DNA from: Propionispora hippei DSM 15287
Lineage (GTDB): Bacteria; Bacillota; Negativicutes; Propionisporales; Propionisporaceae
Direction of reading: 5' to 3'
NCBI RefSeq assembly: GCF_900141835.1
Contig: NZ_FQZD01000006.1
Coordinates: 124,001-188,000, forward strand
Length of the DNA stretch: 64,000 bases
Below are positions 45,258 to 53,612 of the stretch, in pieces. A program made the position numbers and the translations under genes. The notes beneath the pieces are model-generated. The model had not been told where the DNA came from. It did not search any database and saw only the letters and a list, made by a program, of their open reading frames with translations. Positions within the stretch are counted from its first letter, which is position 1, and each line of letters starts with the position of its first letter.

Positions 45258-45878
45258 TTGTCCGAGGATATTTTGAAGTTGTCAGCCATGCAGCTTGACG
45301 CGCTGCGGGAGGTTGGCAATGTAGGCGCAGGAAATTCCGCGACGGCGCTATCGCAGATTATAAATCGGAAGATTGACATGACGGTCCCTCAGGTTGCTAT
45401 CATGCCACTGGGGGATGTGCCGGATGTGGTTGGCGGACCGGACGCCATGGTAGCTGGTGTATATTTACGGGTCTTTGGTCCGGCGCCGAGCAGCATTTTA
45501 TTCCTGTTGCCCAGAGAAAGCGCTTTTTATCTGGTGGATATGCTCATGGGGCGTGAGAGTGGCTATACCAAGTCATTAAGTACGATGGATGAGTCGGCGC
45601 TCATGGAAATTGGCAATATTTTGGCAGGTGCCTATTTGAATTCCCTATCGCATTTTACCAAATTGACCTTACTCCCTTCCATCCCCGCTCTGGCTATGGA
45701 TATGGCCGGCGCTATATTAAGTGTCATTTTAATTCAGTTGGGACAGATGGGGGATCATGCGTTAGTCATTGAAACGGAATTTACGACAGAGACGGAAGGC
45801 GTTAAAGGGCACTTCTTCCTTATTCCTGATCCTGGATCGCTAGATACCATTATGGCAGCAATAGGGGTGAAGGGATAA
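45258..45878 (+). CDS. cheC: CheY-P phosphatase CheC
   Basis: Dephosphorylates CheY-P and binds CheD. Both phosphatase sites are intact: ALREVGNVGAGNSATALSQI (residues ~15-33) and ALMEIGNILAGAYLNSLS (residues ~115-130). It has 206 residues from TTG 45258, chosen because GGGGTGG lies seven nt upstream; GTG 45249 would place the ribosome site too close. The stop overlaps the cheD start by one nt (TAATG). Confidence 0.94.
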   Translation: MSEDILKLSAMQLDALREVGNVGAGNSATALSQIINRKIDMTVPQVAIMPLGDVPDVVGGPDAMVAGVYLRVFGPAPSSILFLLPRESAFYLVDMLMGRESGYTKSLSTMDESALMEIGNILAGAYLNSLSHFTKLTLLPSIPALAMDMAGAILSVILIQLGQMGDHALVIETEFTTETEGVKGHFFLIPDPGSLDTIMAAIGVKG

Positions 45879-46363
45879 TGTCAGAGTTAATTAAAGTTGG
45901 CATGGCTGACTATAAGACCGGCAAGAATCCCAGCAGCTTGATTAGCTATGGTCTTGGTTCTTGCGTCGGGATTGCCATGTATGATGCTGTCAGCAAAATT
46001 GGCGGGTTAGCCCATATTATGCTGCCGGATAGCACGCAAGCCCGTTCCGCTGAGAATCCGGCAAAGTTTGCCGATACGGCGCTGCCGCTTATGCTGGACG
46101 AAATGTTACGGATGGGGGCAAGCAAATCTCGGATTACCGCAAAGATTGCCGGCGGAGCGCAAATGTTTACCTTTGCCAATGCGACCGACATTATGCGGGT
46201 AGGTGAAAGAAATTCGGAAGCCGTTAAAAATATTTTGAAAAAGATCGATGTTCGTATGATTGCCGAGGACACTGGCGGCAACTATGGACGTACGGTAGAA
46301 TTGAAACTGGAATCCGGTATCTACCGGATTAAGACGATTGATAAGGGTGAAAAGGAATTGTAG
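45878..46363 (+). CDS. cheD: Chemoreceptor glutamine deamidase CheD
   Basis: Deamidates receptor glutamines and takes part in the CheC/CheD/CheY-P adaptation loop. The papain-like active site is visible: the Cys in YGLGSCVGIAMYD, the His in GGLAHIMLPDS, then FADTALPLMLDEMLRMGA and KIAGGAQMF. It has 161 residues. It overlaps cheC by one nt, which supports coupled synthesis of the two partners. Confidence 0.96.
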   Translation: MSELIKVGMADYKTGKNPSSLISYGLGSCVGIAMYDAVSKIGGLAHIMLPDSTQARSAENPAKFADTALPLMLDEMLRMGASKSRITAKIAGGAQMFTFANATDIMRVGERNSEAVKNILKKIDVRMIAEDTGGNYGRTVELKLESGIYRIKTIDKGEKEL

Positions 46364-46379
46364 TCAAGGGGGGATGAAG

Positions 46380-46709
46380 GTGTTCAAGCTAAAGTTTGCG
46401 GCTTGCTTGGCACTCCTTGTAGGGACCCTAACTGTTGTCATTGGTTTTGTGCATGATGCCAGACCGTTAACCTTATTATACCGTACTGCTATATCACTGG
46501 TTATATTTGGTATAGCCGGCTATGTAATTGGCAGTATGGGAGAAAAGTTTCTGTCCCGTTTGGCGGTCACGCCCTCTGATTCCGGCATTCACGATGCTGA
46601 TATGTCCGGTGAGCCTCATACGGATCAGGAAGAGACCTCGTCATCCGCCCCATTTACTCCGTTTACTCCTGACAACTTGGCCCGGATTATAAAAAAGCAG
46701 ATAGAATGA
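46380..46709 (+). CDS. Small membrane protein between cheD and sigD, unknown function
   Basis: About 109 residues from GTG 46380, which has AAGGGGGG at suitable spacing; ATG 46374 is directly adjacent to that site and less likely. Two hydrophobic helices (residues ~4-20, LKFAACLALLVGTLTVVIGFV, and ~30-52, TAISLVIFGIAGYVIGSMG) are followed by a cytoplasmic acidic/Ser/Thr/Pro tail. The tail ends PFTPFTPDNLARIIKKQIE. I do not recognise the family. Its place inside the che/sigD region and tight spacing (16 nt after cheD, 24 nt before sigD) suggest a motility-related role. Confidence 0.7.
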   Translation: MFKLKFAACLALLVGTLTVVIGFVHDARPLTLLYRTAISLVIFGIAGYVIGSMGEKFLSRLAVTPSDSGIHDADMSGEPHTDQEETSSSAPFTPFTPDNLARIIKKQIE

Positions 46710-46733
46710 AGTAGTTGGGGGTTGTAGCTCGTT

Positions 46734-47492
46734 ATGAGAGAAAAAAGCCAAAGCGGTGATTTGGAAATCAATACATGGTGGCTGGAATACCAAAAAAACA
46801 GGCAGCCCGATATACGCGAAAAAATTATCGAAACCTATTTACCGCTGGTTAAAGTGGTTGGCGGACGGATGGCCATATCCCTGCCTTCTCATGTGGACAG
46901 GGATGATTTGATTAGTAACGGTTTTTTTGGTCTCCTTGATGCGATTGAACGGTTTGATCTGGCCAGAGGCATCAAATTTGAAACCTATGCGGTAACCCGG
47001 ATACGGGGGGCCATATTGGATGCCATCCGGGCGCAGGACTGGGTACCTGCTACGGTAAGGCAGAAGGCACGGCACTATGAACAAACGGTAGCCAAATTGG
47101 AGGCCAGCCTGGGACGGTCGGCTTCCGACACGGAAGTGGCCGAGGCACTGGGTGTGAAAATCGAAGATATGCACACACTGCTAAGCCAACTCAATGCCAC
47201 AACAGTGATTCCGCTGGAGGAATTCGCCAAGGCCGAGACTATGCCGGCCCAATTGTTAAATCCTACTCAGCATATTGAAGCGGAAGAAGTGAAGGAAACC
47301 TTAGCCAAGAGTATTGACAAACTACCGGAAAAGGAAAAATTGGTAGTTAGCCTTTATTATTATGAAGAATTAACTCTTAAGGAAATTAGTCACATTATGA
47401 ATTTAACTGAGGCCCGAATTTCTCAGCTTCATACAAAAGCGATTTTTCGTTTGCGGGGTGCACTTTCCCGCCTGAAGGCCTCTTTGCTGTGA
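46734..47492 (+). CDS. sigD: RNA polymerase sigma factor of the FliA/SigD (sigma-28) family
   Basis: Directs transcription of late flagellar and motility genes. Regions 2, 3 and 4 are recognisable: YLPLVKVVGGRMAISLPSHVDRDDLISNGFFGLLDAIERFD, GIKFETYAVTRIRGAILDAIRAQDWVP and LPEKEKLVVSLYYYEELTLKEISHIMNLTEARISQLH with the helix-turn-helix. It has 252 residues. The anti-sigma factor FlgM is not in this window. Position near the end of the operon is as in B. subtilis. Confidence 0.96.
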   Translation: MREKSQSGDLEINTWWLEYQKNRQPDIREKIIETYLPLVKVVGGRMAISLPSHVDRDDLISNGFFGLLDAIERFDLARGIKFETYAVTRIRGAILDAIRAQDWVPATVRQKARHYEQTVAKLEASLGRSASDTEVAEALGVKIEDMHTLLSQLNATTVIPLEEFAKAETMPAQLLNPTQHIEAEEVKETLAKSIDKLPEKEKLVVSLYYYEELTLKEISHIMNLTEARISQLHTKAIFRLRGALSRLKASLL

Positions 47493-47518
47493 GACATGAA
47501 TAATAGGGGGCTGTCCTT

Positions 47519-49117
47519 ATGTCTGAGAATATAAATGTTCTAGAAAATTCGACCGATGGCTACTTTCAGGTATTATTACAGGAAGATGGTTGCTATTTGA
47601 CGGTATTTCCGCCGCGCGATGGTGGTATGCCGGTTGATGAAGCATTGATTTTTGAAGATTTAAATAAACGTGAAATAAACCATTGTGACAAGGTATTGGT
47701 TCAACAAGTGATCCGGGAGGCAGCCGGGAAGAGCATCCTGATTGCTCCGGCTGAGGCTGAACCGGTTATTCGTGTGCTGGTTTCGCGGGATAAGATGGAG
47801 GCTGCCCTGCAAATTGAGGTGCAGGGATCTGCGCGACCGGCGCTGCAGGATAAAGTTATGGAGCAAATCGCTAAAAGCGGAGTGACTTTCGGCATTGACG
47901 CCGATGCTATCCATACAGCCATTAATCAGCCTGGACAGGAAATTATTTTTGCCCGGGGGCAGCAACCAATACATGGGAATAATGCGTATATAAAGTATTT
48001 TGTGTCGACGGAAAACCAGGGCCGTCCGCTGGAAATGGCAGACGGCCGGGTTGATTTTAAAAATCTTAATCTGTTTACCGTGGTGCAGCCAGGTGACTTG
48101 CTTGCTCAGAAATATCCGGCCACTCAGGGTGAACAGGGATTTAACGTGCTGGGACAGGTGCTTCCGGCCAAACCGGGCAAGGATTTGCTGCTGCCAATGG
48201 GGAAAAACGTGGAAGTGGGGGAGCCTAATCAATTGGTGGCTTCTATCGCCGGTCAGGTACAGATTGTCAATAAAAAGGTCAGTGTCATTCCTCTTATTGA
48301 AATAAAGGGGGATGTGGACTTTTCGACAGGCAATATTGAATTTGTCGGCAGCGTCAATATTCGTGGCTCGGTGCAGCCGGGTTTTTTCGTAAAGGCCGAA
48401 GGCAATGTAGATGTGGCCGGAACCGTCAGCGGTGGGATTGTGGAAGGGAAAAACGTTATCATTAAGAGAGGCATTCAGGGAATGAGCCGCGGCTATATTC
48501 ATGCCCGGGAAAATCTGATTACTCAGTTTATTGAAAATGCGACAGTCAGTGCCGGTAATGAGGTACAGGTCAGTGAGGCTATTCTGCATTCCCGGGTAAG
48601 TGCCGGCAAAAAGGTGGTTGTGGAGGGGCGGCGCGGTTTGATTACCGGCGGAACCATTTCGGCCGGGGAGGAAATCCGGGCGCAGAATGTGGGCAATCTT
48701 ATGGCGGTGCCCACGGAATTAGAGGTTGGCGTTAACCCGACCTTGCGGGAGGAGTACCAGAAATTGCGTACGGAAATCCGCAAGGTAGAGGTCAGTCTGG
48801 ATCAGACCCAAAAAGCGTTGACCATTCTTAAGGCAATGAACCAGAATACGATGGCACAGGATAAACGGGAAATGATGCTGAAGCTGACCAAGGCTCAATT
48901 TCATCTGGTAGGACAGCTTGGTAATATGCGCAAACGCTGGGAGGAAATCGAAGCGGCGCTGGAAGAAATGAAGGCGGGACGGATTAAGGTAGCCAATACT
49001 CTTTATCCCGGTGTAAAAGTTATTATCGGGACCTTGATTAAGCCGATCAGGGAAACCGTTCAATTTGCCTGTTTATTTGCCGAAGACGGAGAGATAAGAG
49101 TTGGAACTTTCAAATAA
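47519..49117 (+). CDS. FapA/DUF342 family protein
   Basis: A 532-residue DUF342/FapA protein. The N-terminal part (to about residue 170) is mixed alpha/beta; the centre (about 190-410) is the repetitive beta-helix typical of FapA (KGDVDFSTGNIEFVGSVNIRG, EGNVDVAGTVSGGIVEGKNVII, GRRGLITGGTISAGEEIRAQN). The C-terminal portion has a coiled coil (LREEYQKLRTEIRKVEVSLDQ). FapA-type proteins form polymers and have been linked to polarity or cell-surface processes. Its inclusion between sigD and the SwrB-like gene suggests a role in flagellar placement or motility; this is inference. It has no signal peptide. Confidence 0.88.
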   Translation: MSENINVLENSTDGYFQVLLQEDGCYLTVFPPRDGGMPVDEALIFEDLNKREINHCDKVLVQQVIREAAGKSILIAPAEAEPVIRVLVSRDKMEAALQIEVQGSARPALQDKVMEQIAKSGVTFGIDADAIHTAINQPGQEIIFARGQQPIHGNNAYIKYFVSTENQGRPLEMADGRVDFKNLNLFTVVQPGDLLAQKYPATQGEQGFNVLGQVLPAKPGKDLLLPMGKNVEVGEPNQLVASIAGQVQIVNKKVSVIPLIEIKGDVDFSTGNIEFVGSVNIRGSVQPGFFVKAEGNVDVAGTVSGGIVEGKNVIIKRGIQGMSRGYIHARENLITQFIENATVSAGNEVQVSEAILHSRVSAGKKVVVEGRRGLITGGTISAGEEIRAQNVGNLMAVPTELEVGVNPTLREEYQKLRTEIRKVEVSLDQTQKALTILKAMNQNTMAQDKREMMLKLTKAQFHLVGQLGNMRKRWEEIEAALEEMKAGRIKVANTLYPGVKVIIGTLIKPIRETVQFACLFAEDGEIRVGTFK

Positions 49118-49128
49118 CTAGCATCTTA

Positions 49129-49226
49129 TCAGCCTTAATCCAGTGAATATGGTTTTCTGTTTTTCGCATCTTCTTCCTTAATGTTGCGAAAAATAACCTC
49201 GTCATGATCCTGTTGATTAAGGCTGA
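49129..49226 (+). repeat. Nested inverted repeat in the gap after fapA
   Basis: Outer arms TCAGCCTTAATC (49129-49140) and GATTAAGGCTGA (49215-49226) are perfect. Inside them, TTTTTCGCA (49160-49168) and TGCGAAAAA (49185-49193) are also perfect, flanked by GGTT (49151-49154)/AACC (49195-49198). The whole could fold into one stem of about 100 nt directly before a small gene. It may be a MITE-like insertion or an RNA processing/attenuation structure. Confidence 0.6.
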
Positions 49227-49254
49227 CAAAGCACTAGCTTGTGAGGTGGGGAAC

Positions 49255-49578
49255 GTGAATATACGACCTATAGACTTGCAAGTACTGATTCCGCGCACGA
49301 CAGAAGTTGCCAAAAATCAAAACAACATCAATCAGCAAAATGTCGTTGCATCGGAACAATCGGCGGCGGAATGGCAAAAGCTATCTACTGTCCGGCAACA
49401 ACAAATTCAACATACACCGAAAAGTGAAGGCGGCAGAGTCGGTGAGCGGGGAGGACAAAAACAGCCAGGCGGCGGGCACTCTTCCCGCGGCGGCGCAGGC
49501 GGGGGCGGCCAGCCGGAAGACGACGAGCTGCTTGCGAATGATCCTGTGCGGGGGCATACGATTGATATAAAAACCTGA
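49255..49578 (+). CDS. Small unknown protein with glycine-rich C-terminal half
   Basis: About 107 residues from GTG 49255, behind GAGGTGGGG. The N-terminal half (NIRPIDLQVLIPRTTEVAKN, then a Gln/Asn-rich helix) looks well formed. The second half is low-complexity Gly/Arg/Ser (SRGGAGGGGQPEDD), ending DELLANDPVRGHTIDIKT. No transmembrane or catalytic motif is seen. I do not recognise the family, though genes of this kind (IRPxDLQVxIPRTxE start, basic Gly-rich tail) seem plausible companions of flagellar operons. It precedes the SwrB-like gene by 55 nt. Confidence 0.65.
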   Translation: MNIRPIDLQVLIPRTTEVAKNQNNINQQNVVASEQSAAEWQKLSTVRQQQIQHTPKSEGGRVGERGGQKQPGGGHSSRGGAGGGGQPEDDELLANDPVRGHTIDIKT

Positions 49579-49633
49579 TAAAAGTGTGCAAGACATGGCA
49601 GGGTTGAAGTTTACAGTGATTAGAGGTGGTTTT

Positions 49634-50176
49634 ATGTCCGGAAGTACGATGGTTACGGTAGCAGTACTTCTTTTTTTTGTATTTTTTATTTTTTATAAAA
49701 GAGATTTGGTTATGCGGCTGTTTTCCGTGGAAGCCCAGACCCCGGCCAATGAGCTGCAGGAGCGGTTGGAACGGACGGCCGATAACGTAATCTGGCGGCT
49801 GGAGGAGAAAATCGCCTATTTGGAGGCCTTATTAAAGGAGGCTGATCAAAAGATTGAACTGCTGGAAAGCAAAGTGGCGAGGGATGGTCAGGCCGAAAAT
49901 GATGAAGCTACAGTTCCTGAGGTATCCTTTATGCCGCCGGCAAGAGCTGCCTCGCTGTATCAGCAAAGCAGCCTTCAGCCGGCGAAGGATAGACAGGAGG
50001 AACTGCTCCGGTCAGAAGCCCCGGCGGTGGAACCTAAGGGGAGACCTGTTCCGCAAGATAAGCATAAAGTTATTGTCGCCATGGCCGAACAGGGCTTTAA
50101 CGTTACCGAGATAGCCAAAGCAGTGGGGATGGGCAAGGGTGAAATCATGCTGGTGTTGCAATTGAATAAGAAGTGA
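49634..50176 (+). CDS. SwrB-like membrane protein with coiled coil and C-terminal helix-turn-helix
   Basis: About 180 residues from ATG 49634 behind GAGGTGG. It has an N-terminal transmembrane helix ([18 protein letters not shown]), a coiled coil ([39 protein letters not shown]), a variable middle, and a C-terminal helix-turn-helix-like segment ([32 protein letters not shown]). This is the layout of SwrB/YlxL (DUF6115-type) proteins, which in B. subtilis follow sigD and promote flagellar export-gate maturation. It is the last flagellar gene before rpsB, exactly as in B. subtilis. Confidence 0.8.
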   Translation: MSGSTMVTVAVLLFFVFFIFYKRDLVMRLFSVEAQTPANELQERLERTADNVIWRLEEKIAYLEALLKEADQKIELLESKVARDGQAENDEATVPEVSFMPPARAASLYQQSSLQPAKDRQEELLRSEAPAVEPKGRPVPQDKHKVIVAMAEQGFNVTEIAKAVGMGKGEIMLVLQLNKK

Positions 50177-50217
50177 GATTTTTTTGCATAATATACATGA
50201 AAAATCTAGAACAATAC

Positions 50218-50246
50218 TTGTTCTGTCTAAAGAGTTATGGTATACT
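50218..50246 (+). promoter_or_regulatory. Sigma-A promoter of the rpsB-tsf unit
   Basis: TTGTTC (50218-50223) and TATACT (50241-50246) are separated by exactly 17 nt, 40 nt after the last flagellar gene. Transcription would start near 50253 and give a leader of about 110 nt. Confidence 0.75.
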
Positions 50247-50268
50247 AATTTTTGGTGTAAATCACACA

Positions 50269-50336
50269 CGCATTTCAATTTTGTACTGTGCTGTTGGTAG
50301 CTATATCAACGGTGAAAACAAAAGATGCGGAATGCG
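50269..50336 (+). ncRNA. Structured rpsB leader
   Basis: CGCATTTC (50269-50276) and GGAATGCG (50329-50336) pair with one G-U. They enclose GTTG (50293-50296)/CAAC (50307-50310). The fold ends just before the rpsB ribosome site (GGAGGTGG at 50351-50358). It could be an autoregulatory S2-binding leader; I do not recognise it as a described family. Confidence 0.4.
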
Positions 50337-50364
50337 GCGGAAAATTAACAGGAGGTGGCATGTT

Positions 50365-51075
50365 ATGTCAGTAATTTCAATGAAACAGCTTTTAGAAGCA
50401 GGTGTACACTTTGGACACCAAACCAGAAGATGGAACCCTAAGATGGCTCCATACATTTTCACGGAGCGTAACGGCATCTATATTATCGATTTGCAGAAAA
50501 CCGTTAAAAAGGTAGAGGATGCGTATAATTTCGTACGTGAAATCGCTGAACAGGGTCAAACCATTCTGATGGTGGGCACCAAAAAACAAGCACAGGAGGC
50601 TGTCAAGGAAGAAGCCAGCAAGTGCGATATGTATTATGTTAATGAAAGATGGCTGGGAGGCATGTTGACTAACTTCCAAACCATTCAAAAACGGATTAAC
50701 CGTTTAAAAGAATTGGAAGATATGGAAGCCAACAACGTGTTTGATGTATTACCGAAGAAAGAAGTCATTGCTCTTCGTCATGAAATGGAAAGACTGCAAA
50801 AATTCCTTGGCGGCATCAAAAACATGAAGAAACTTCCGGGTGCTTTATTTATCATTGATCCCCGCAAGGAGCGTATTGCCGTTGCGGAAGCGAAAAAATT
50901 GGGGATTCCTATCGTAGCGATCGTGGACACCAACTGCGACCCTGACGAGGTGGACTATGTGATTCCTGGCAATGATGACGCGATCAGAGCCGTTAAATTG
51001 TTAACCGGCAAAATCGCTGATGCCATATTGGAAGGTCGTCAAGGCGAGCAGACAGCTGAAGCTGCAGCTGAGTAA
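50365..51075 (+). CDS. rpsB: 30S ribosomal protein S2
   Basis: Small-subunit ribosomal protein. Family blocks: [22 protein letters not shown] at the N-terminus, [72 protein letters not shown] and [16 protein letters not shown]. It has 236 residues from ATG 50365, set by GGAGGTGG; the upstream in-frame extension is the leader. rpsB-tsf-pyrH-frr is a near-universal cluster. Confidence 0.97.
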   Translation: MSVISMKQLLEAGVHFGHQTRRWNPKMAPYIFTERNGIYIIDLQKTVKKVEDAYNFVREIAEQGQTILMVGTKKQAQEAVKEEASKCDMYYVNERWLGGMLTNFQTIQKRINRLKELEDMEANNVFDVLPKKEVIALRHEMERLQKFLGGIKNMKKLPGALFIIDPRKERIAVAEAKKLGIPIVAIVDTNCDPDEVDYVIPGNDDAIRAVKLLTGKIADAILEGRQGEQTAEAAAE

Positions 51076-51079
51076 TAAA

Positions 51080-51116
51080 AAAGGTAAGGGGCAGTACGAT
51101 TATGCCCCTTACCTTT
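51080..51116 (+). terminator. Strong hairpin between rpsB and tsf
   Basis: A perfect stem of about 14 bp, GGTAAGGGGCA (51083-51093) with TGCCCCTTACC (51103-51113) plus flanking A-T pairs. Only TTTACT follows, so it is likely a partial terminator/attenuator that lowers tsf relative to rpsB. Confidence 0.6.
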
Positions 51117-51139
51117 ACTAGTAGACAGGAGGATTTTAC

Positions 51140-51787
51140 GTGATAACAGCAGGGATGGTAAAAGAATTGCGCGAGCGCACAGGCGCGGGCATGATGGATT
51201 GCAAAAAGGCGCTCAACGAAACCCAGGGAGATATGGATAAAGCCATTGACTTCCTGCGGGAAAAGGGACTGGCTGCTGCTGCCAAAAAGGCGGGCCGTGT
51301 GGCGGCTGAAGGTCTGGTGGAATCCTACATACATGGTGGCGGACGGATTGGCGTACTGGTAGAAGTTAACTGCGAAACCGACTTCGTGGCAAAGACCGAA
51401 GGTTTTAAAGCGCTGGCCAAGGATATCGGCATGCAGATTGCCGCAGCGAATCCCAGCTATGTAAGACGGGAAGAAGTGCCGGCCGAAATCATTGAACACG
51501 AAAAAGAAGTACTGCGGGCCCAGGCATTAAATGAAGGAAAGCCGGCTAATATTGTTGAAAAAATGATCGTCGGACGTGTTGAGAAGTTTTATAAGGAAGT
51601 ATGTTTGATGGAACAACCGTTCATCAAAGATCCGGATAAAACAATTGCTCAATTGGTAACCGAGAGCATTTCTAAGATTGGTGAAAATATTTCTGTCAGA
51701 AGATTTACCAGATACCAACTGGGTGAAGGTATCGAGAAAAAAGCGAATGATTTTGCCAATGAAGTTATGGCGGCTGTAAAAAAATAA
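51140..51787 (+). CDS. tsf: Translation elongation factor Ts
   Basis: Nucleotide exchange factor for EF-Tu. The N-terminal UBA-like motif is [19 protein letters not shown] and the core [21 protein letters not shown] is diagnostic. It has 215 residues, the shorter EF-Ts type with a single reduced core subdomain rather than the ~280-290 residues of E. coli. The start is GTG 51140 behind AGGAGG. It is followed by a good terminator. Confidence 0.97.
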   Translation: MITAGMVKELRERTGAGMMDCKKALNETQGDMDKAIDFLREKGLAAAAKKAGRVAAEGLVESYIHGGGRIGVLVEVNCETDFVAKTEGFKALAKDIGMQIAAANPSYVRREEVPAEIIEHEKEVLRAQALNEGKPANIVEKMIVGRVEKFYKEVCLMEQPFIKDPDKTIAQLVTESISKIGENISVRRFTRYQLGEGIEKKANDFANEVMAAVKK

Positions 51788-51815
51788 GAGAACACGGTTT
51801 GTGTTCTCTTTTTTT
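51788..51815 (+). terminator. Intrinsic terminator after tsf
   Basis: GAGAACAC (51788-51795) and GTGTTCTC (51801-51808) pair perfectly around GGTTT and are followed by seven T. It starts just two nt after the tsf stop codon. Confidence 0.85.
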
Positions 51816-51894
51816 GAAAGTACTTTTTCAATAAAAAGGTATTACTGTGAATTTCGTAGAATGTATTTAATTCATGAGAGTTGGGTGAACATAA

Positions 51895-52619
<725 letters not shown>

Positions 52620-52620
<1 letters not shown>

Positions 52621-53177
52621 TGTTAAAAGAAATTTATACTACCCATGAAGAAAAGATGAAAAAAGCCCTGGAAGCCTTGCGTAAGGATTTGGCTTCTCTG
52701 CGAGCCGGCCGAGCTACGCCGGCACTGCTAGACAAAGTGCTGGTTGATTACTACGGTACGCCGACACCGGTCAATCAGGTAGCCAATGTTTCTGTGCCTG
52801 AGCCGCGGTTGATTACGTTGCAGCCCTGGGAAAAATCAATGCTTGCTCCGATTGAAAAAGCTATATTGAAATCTGATTTAGGCCTTACGCCGAACAGCGA
52901 CGGGTCCGTTATCCGGTTGAGTATTCCGCAACTTACTCAGCAGCGCCGTACCGAACTGGTGAAAATGGTCCACAAAAAAGCGGAGGATGCGCGGGTAGCT
53001 GTGCGCAATATCCGGCGTGACGCCAATGACGGTATTAAGAAGATCGAAAAAGAAAAATCTGCATCGGAAGATGAAACCAAAAAGGCGCAGGAAGATATGC
53101 AGAAATTAACGGATAAATACATAAAAGAAATTGATCAGGTTATGGGATCAAAAGAAAAAGAAATTATGGAAGTGTAA
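52620..53177 (+). CDS. frr: Ribosome recycling factor
   Basis: Splits post-termination ribosomes with EF-G. The protein has 185 residues. Conserved blocks include the helix [81 protein letters not shown] and the terminal helix with [20 protein letters not shown]. The ATG shares one base with the pyrH stop (TAATG). Confidence 0.97.
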
Positions 53178-53180
53178 GCC

Positions 53181-53381
53181 ATGCAGTATGTAGGATGGTC
53201 TTTAGCAGCAGCAACCCAGGCTTTGCGGGAAAAGCAGTTTGCCTTTGACGTAGTGACGACTAGTCCGGTAAAAAAGTCCGGAGCCGATCAGGGGCCGCTT
53301 TATGTGGTGCGTCAGCGGGAAAGGGAAGATGGGAGTTATTCTTTAGTCGTTGCTGCGAAAATGGAAAAGGAGGTGCAGTGA
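53181..53381 (+). CDS. Small unknown protein, possibly a single PASTA-like fold
   Basis: A 66-residue protein three nt after frr. The pattern VGWSLAAATQALREKQFAFDVV, then TTSP, then a strand-like YVVRQRERE and SLVVAAK resembles one PASTA repeat, but without a membrane anchor or kinase. The stop lies two nt before the ferredoxin start, and the ferredoxin ribosome site is inside its 3' end, so the two are coupled. The family is not recognised; the PASTA idea is weak. Confidence 0.6.
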   Translation: MQYVGWSLAAATQALREKQFAFDVVTTSPVKKSGADQGPLYVVRQREREDGSYSLVVAAKMEKEVQ

Positions 53382-53382
53382 T

Positions 53383-53550
53383 ATGGCTTATAAAATTCAA
53401 GATGAATGTATTGCTTGCGGTTCTTGCGCTGGTACATGCCCGGTGGGTGCTATCGCAGAAGGCAACCCGATATATGTTATTTCCGATGAATGCGTAGAGT
53501 GCGGCGCCTGTGCGGCGGTTTGTCCGGTTGGTGCTATCGTAGCCCCCTAA
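53383..53550 (+). CDS. 2[4Fe-4S] ferredoxin
   Basis: A 55-residue clostridial-type ferredoxin. Two CxxCxxCxxxCP clusters are complete: ECIACGSCAGTCPVGAI and ECVECGACAAVCPVGAI. It would carry low-potential electrons. AAAGGAGGTG lies just before ATG 53383 and a short terminator follows the stop. It lies in a lipid/isoprenoid gene run containing ispG, whose product needs reduced ferredoxin or flavodoxin; this is a plausible partner (inference). Confidence 0.95.
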   Translation: MAYKIQDECIACGSCAGTCPVGAIAEGNPIYVISDECVECGACAAVCPVGAIVAP

Positions 53551-53556
53551 TTGGAG

Positions 53557-53577
53557 CCCCCTCTTGTGAGGGGGTTT
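53557..53577 (+). terminator. Short hairpin after the ferredoxin gene
   Basis: CCCCCTC (53557-53563) and GAGGGGG (53568-53574) pair perfectly around TTGT, followed by TTT. It probably acts as a partial terminator before uppS. Confidence 0.6.
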
Positions 53578-53612
53578 ATGTTTCATATGCATTTATTTTG
53601 GAGGTCACTTTT

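Noticed and set aside
47660-48589. 309-codon minus-strand frame opposite fapA
   Set aside because: Long but antisense to a clear DUF342 gene; no motif or ribosome site.
50176-50207. AT-rich inverted repeat AGATTTTT/AAAAATCT after the SwrB-like gene as a terminator
   Set aside because: The stem is purely A-T except one pair at each end and has no T-run; too weak to call.
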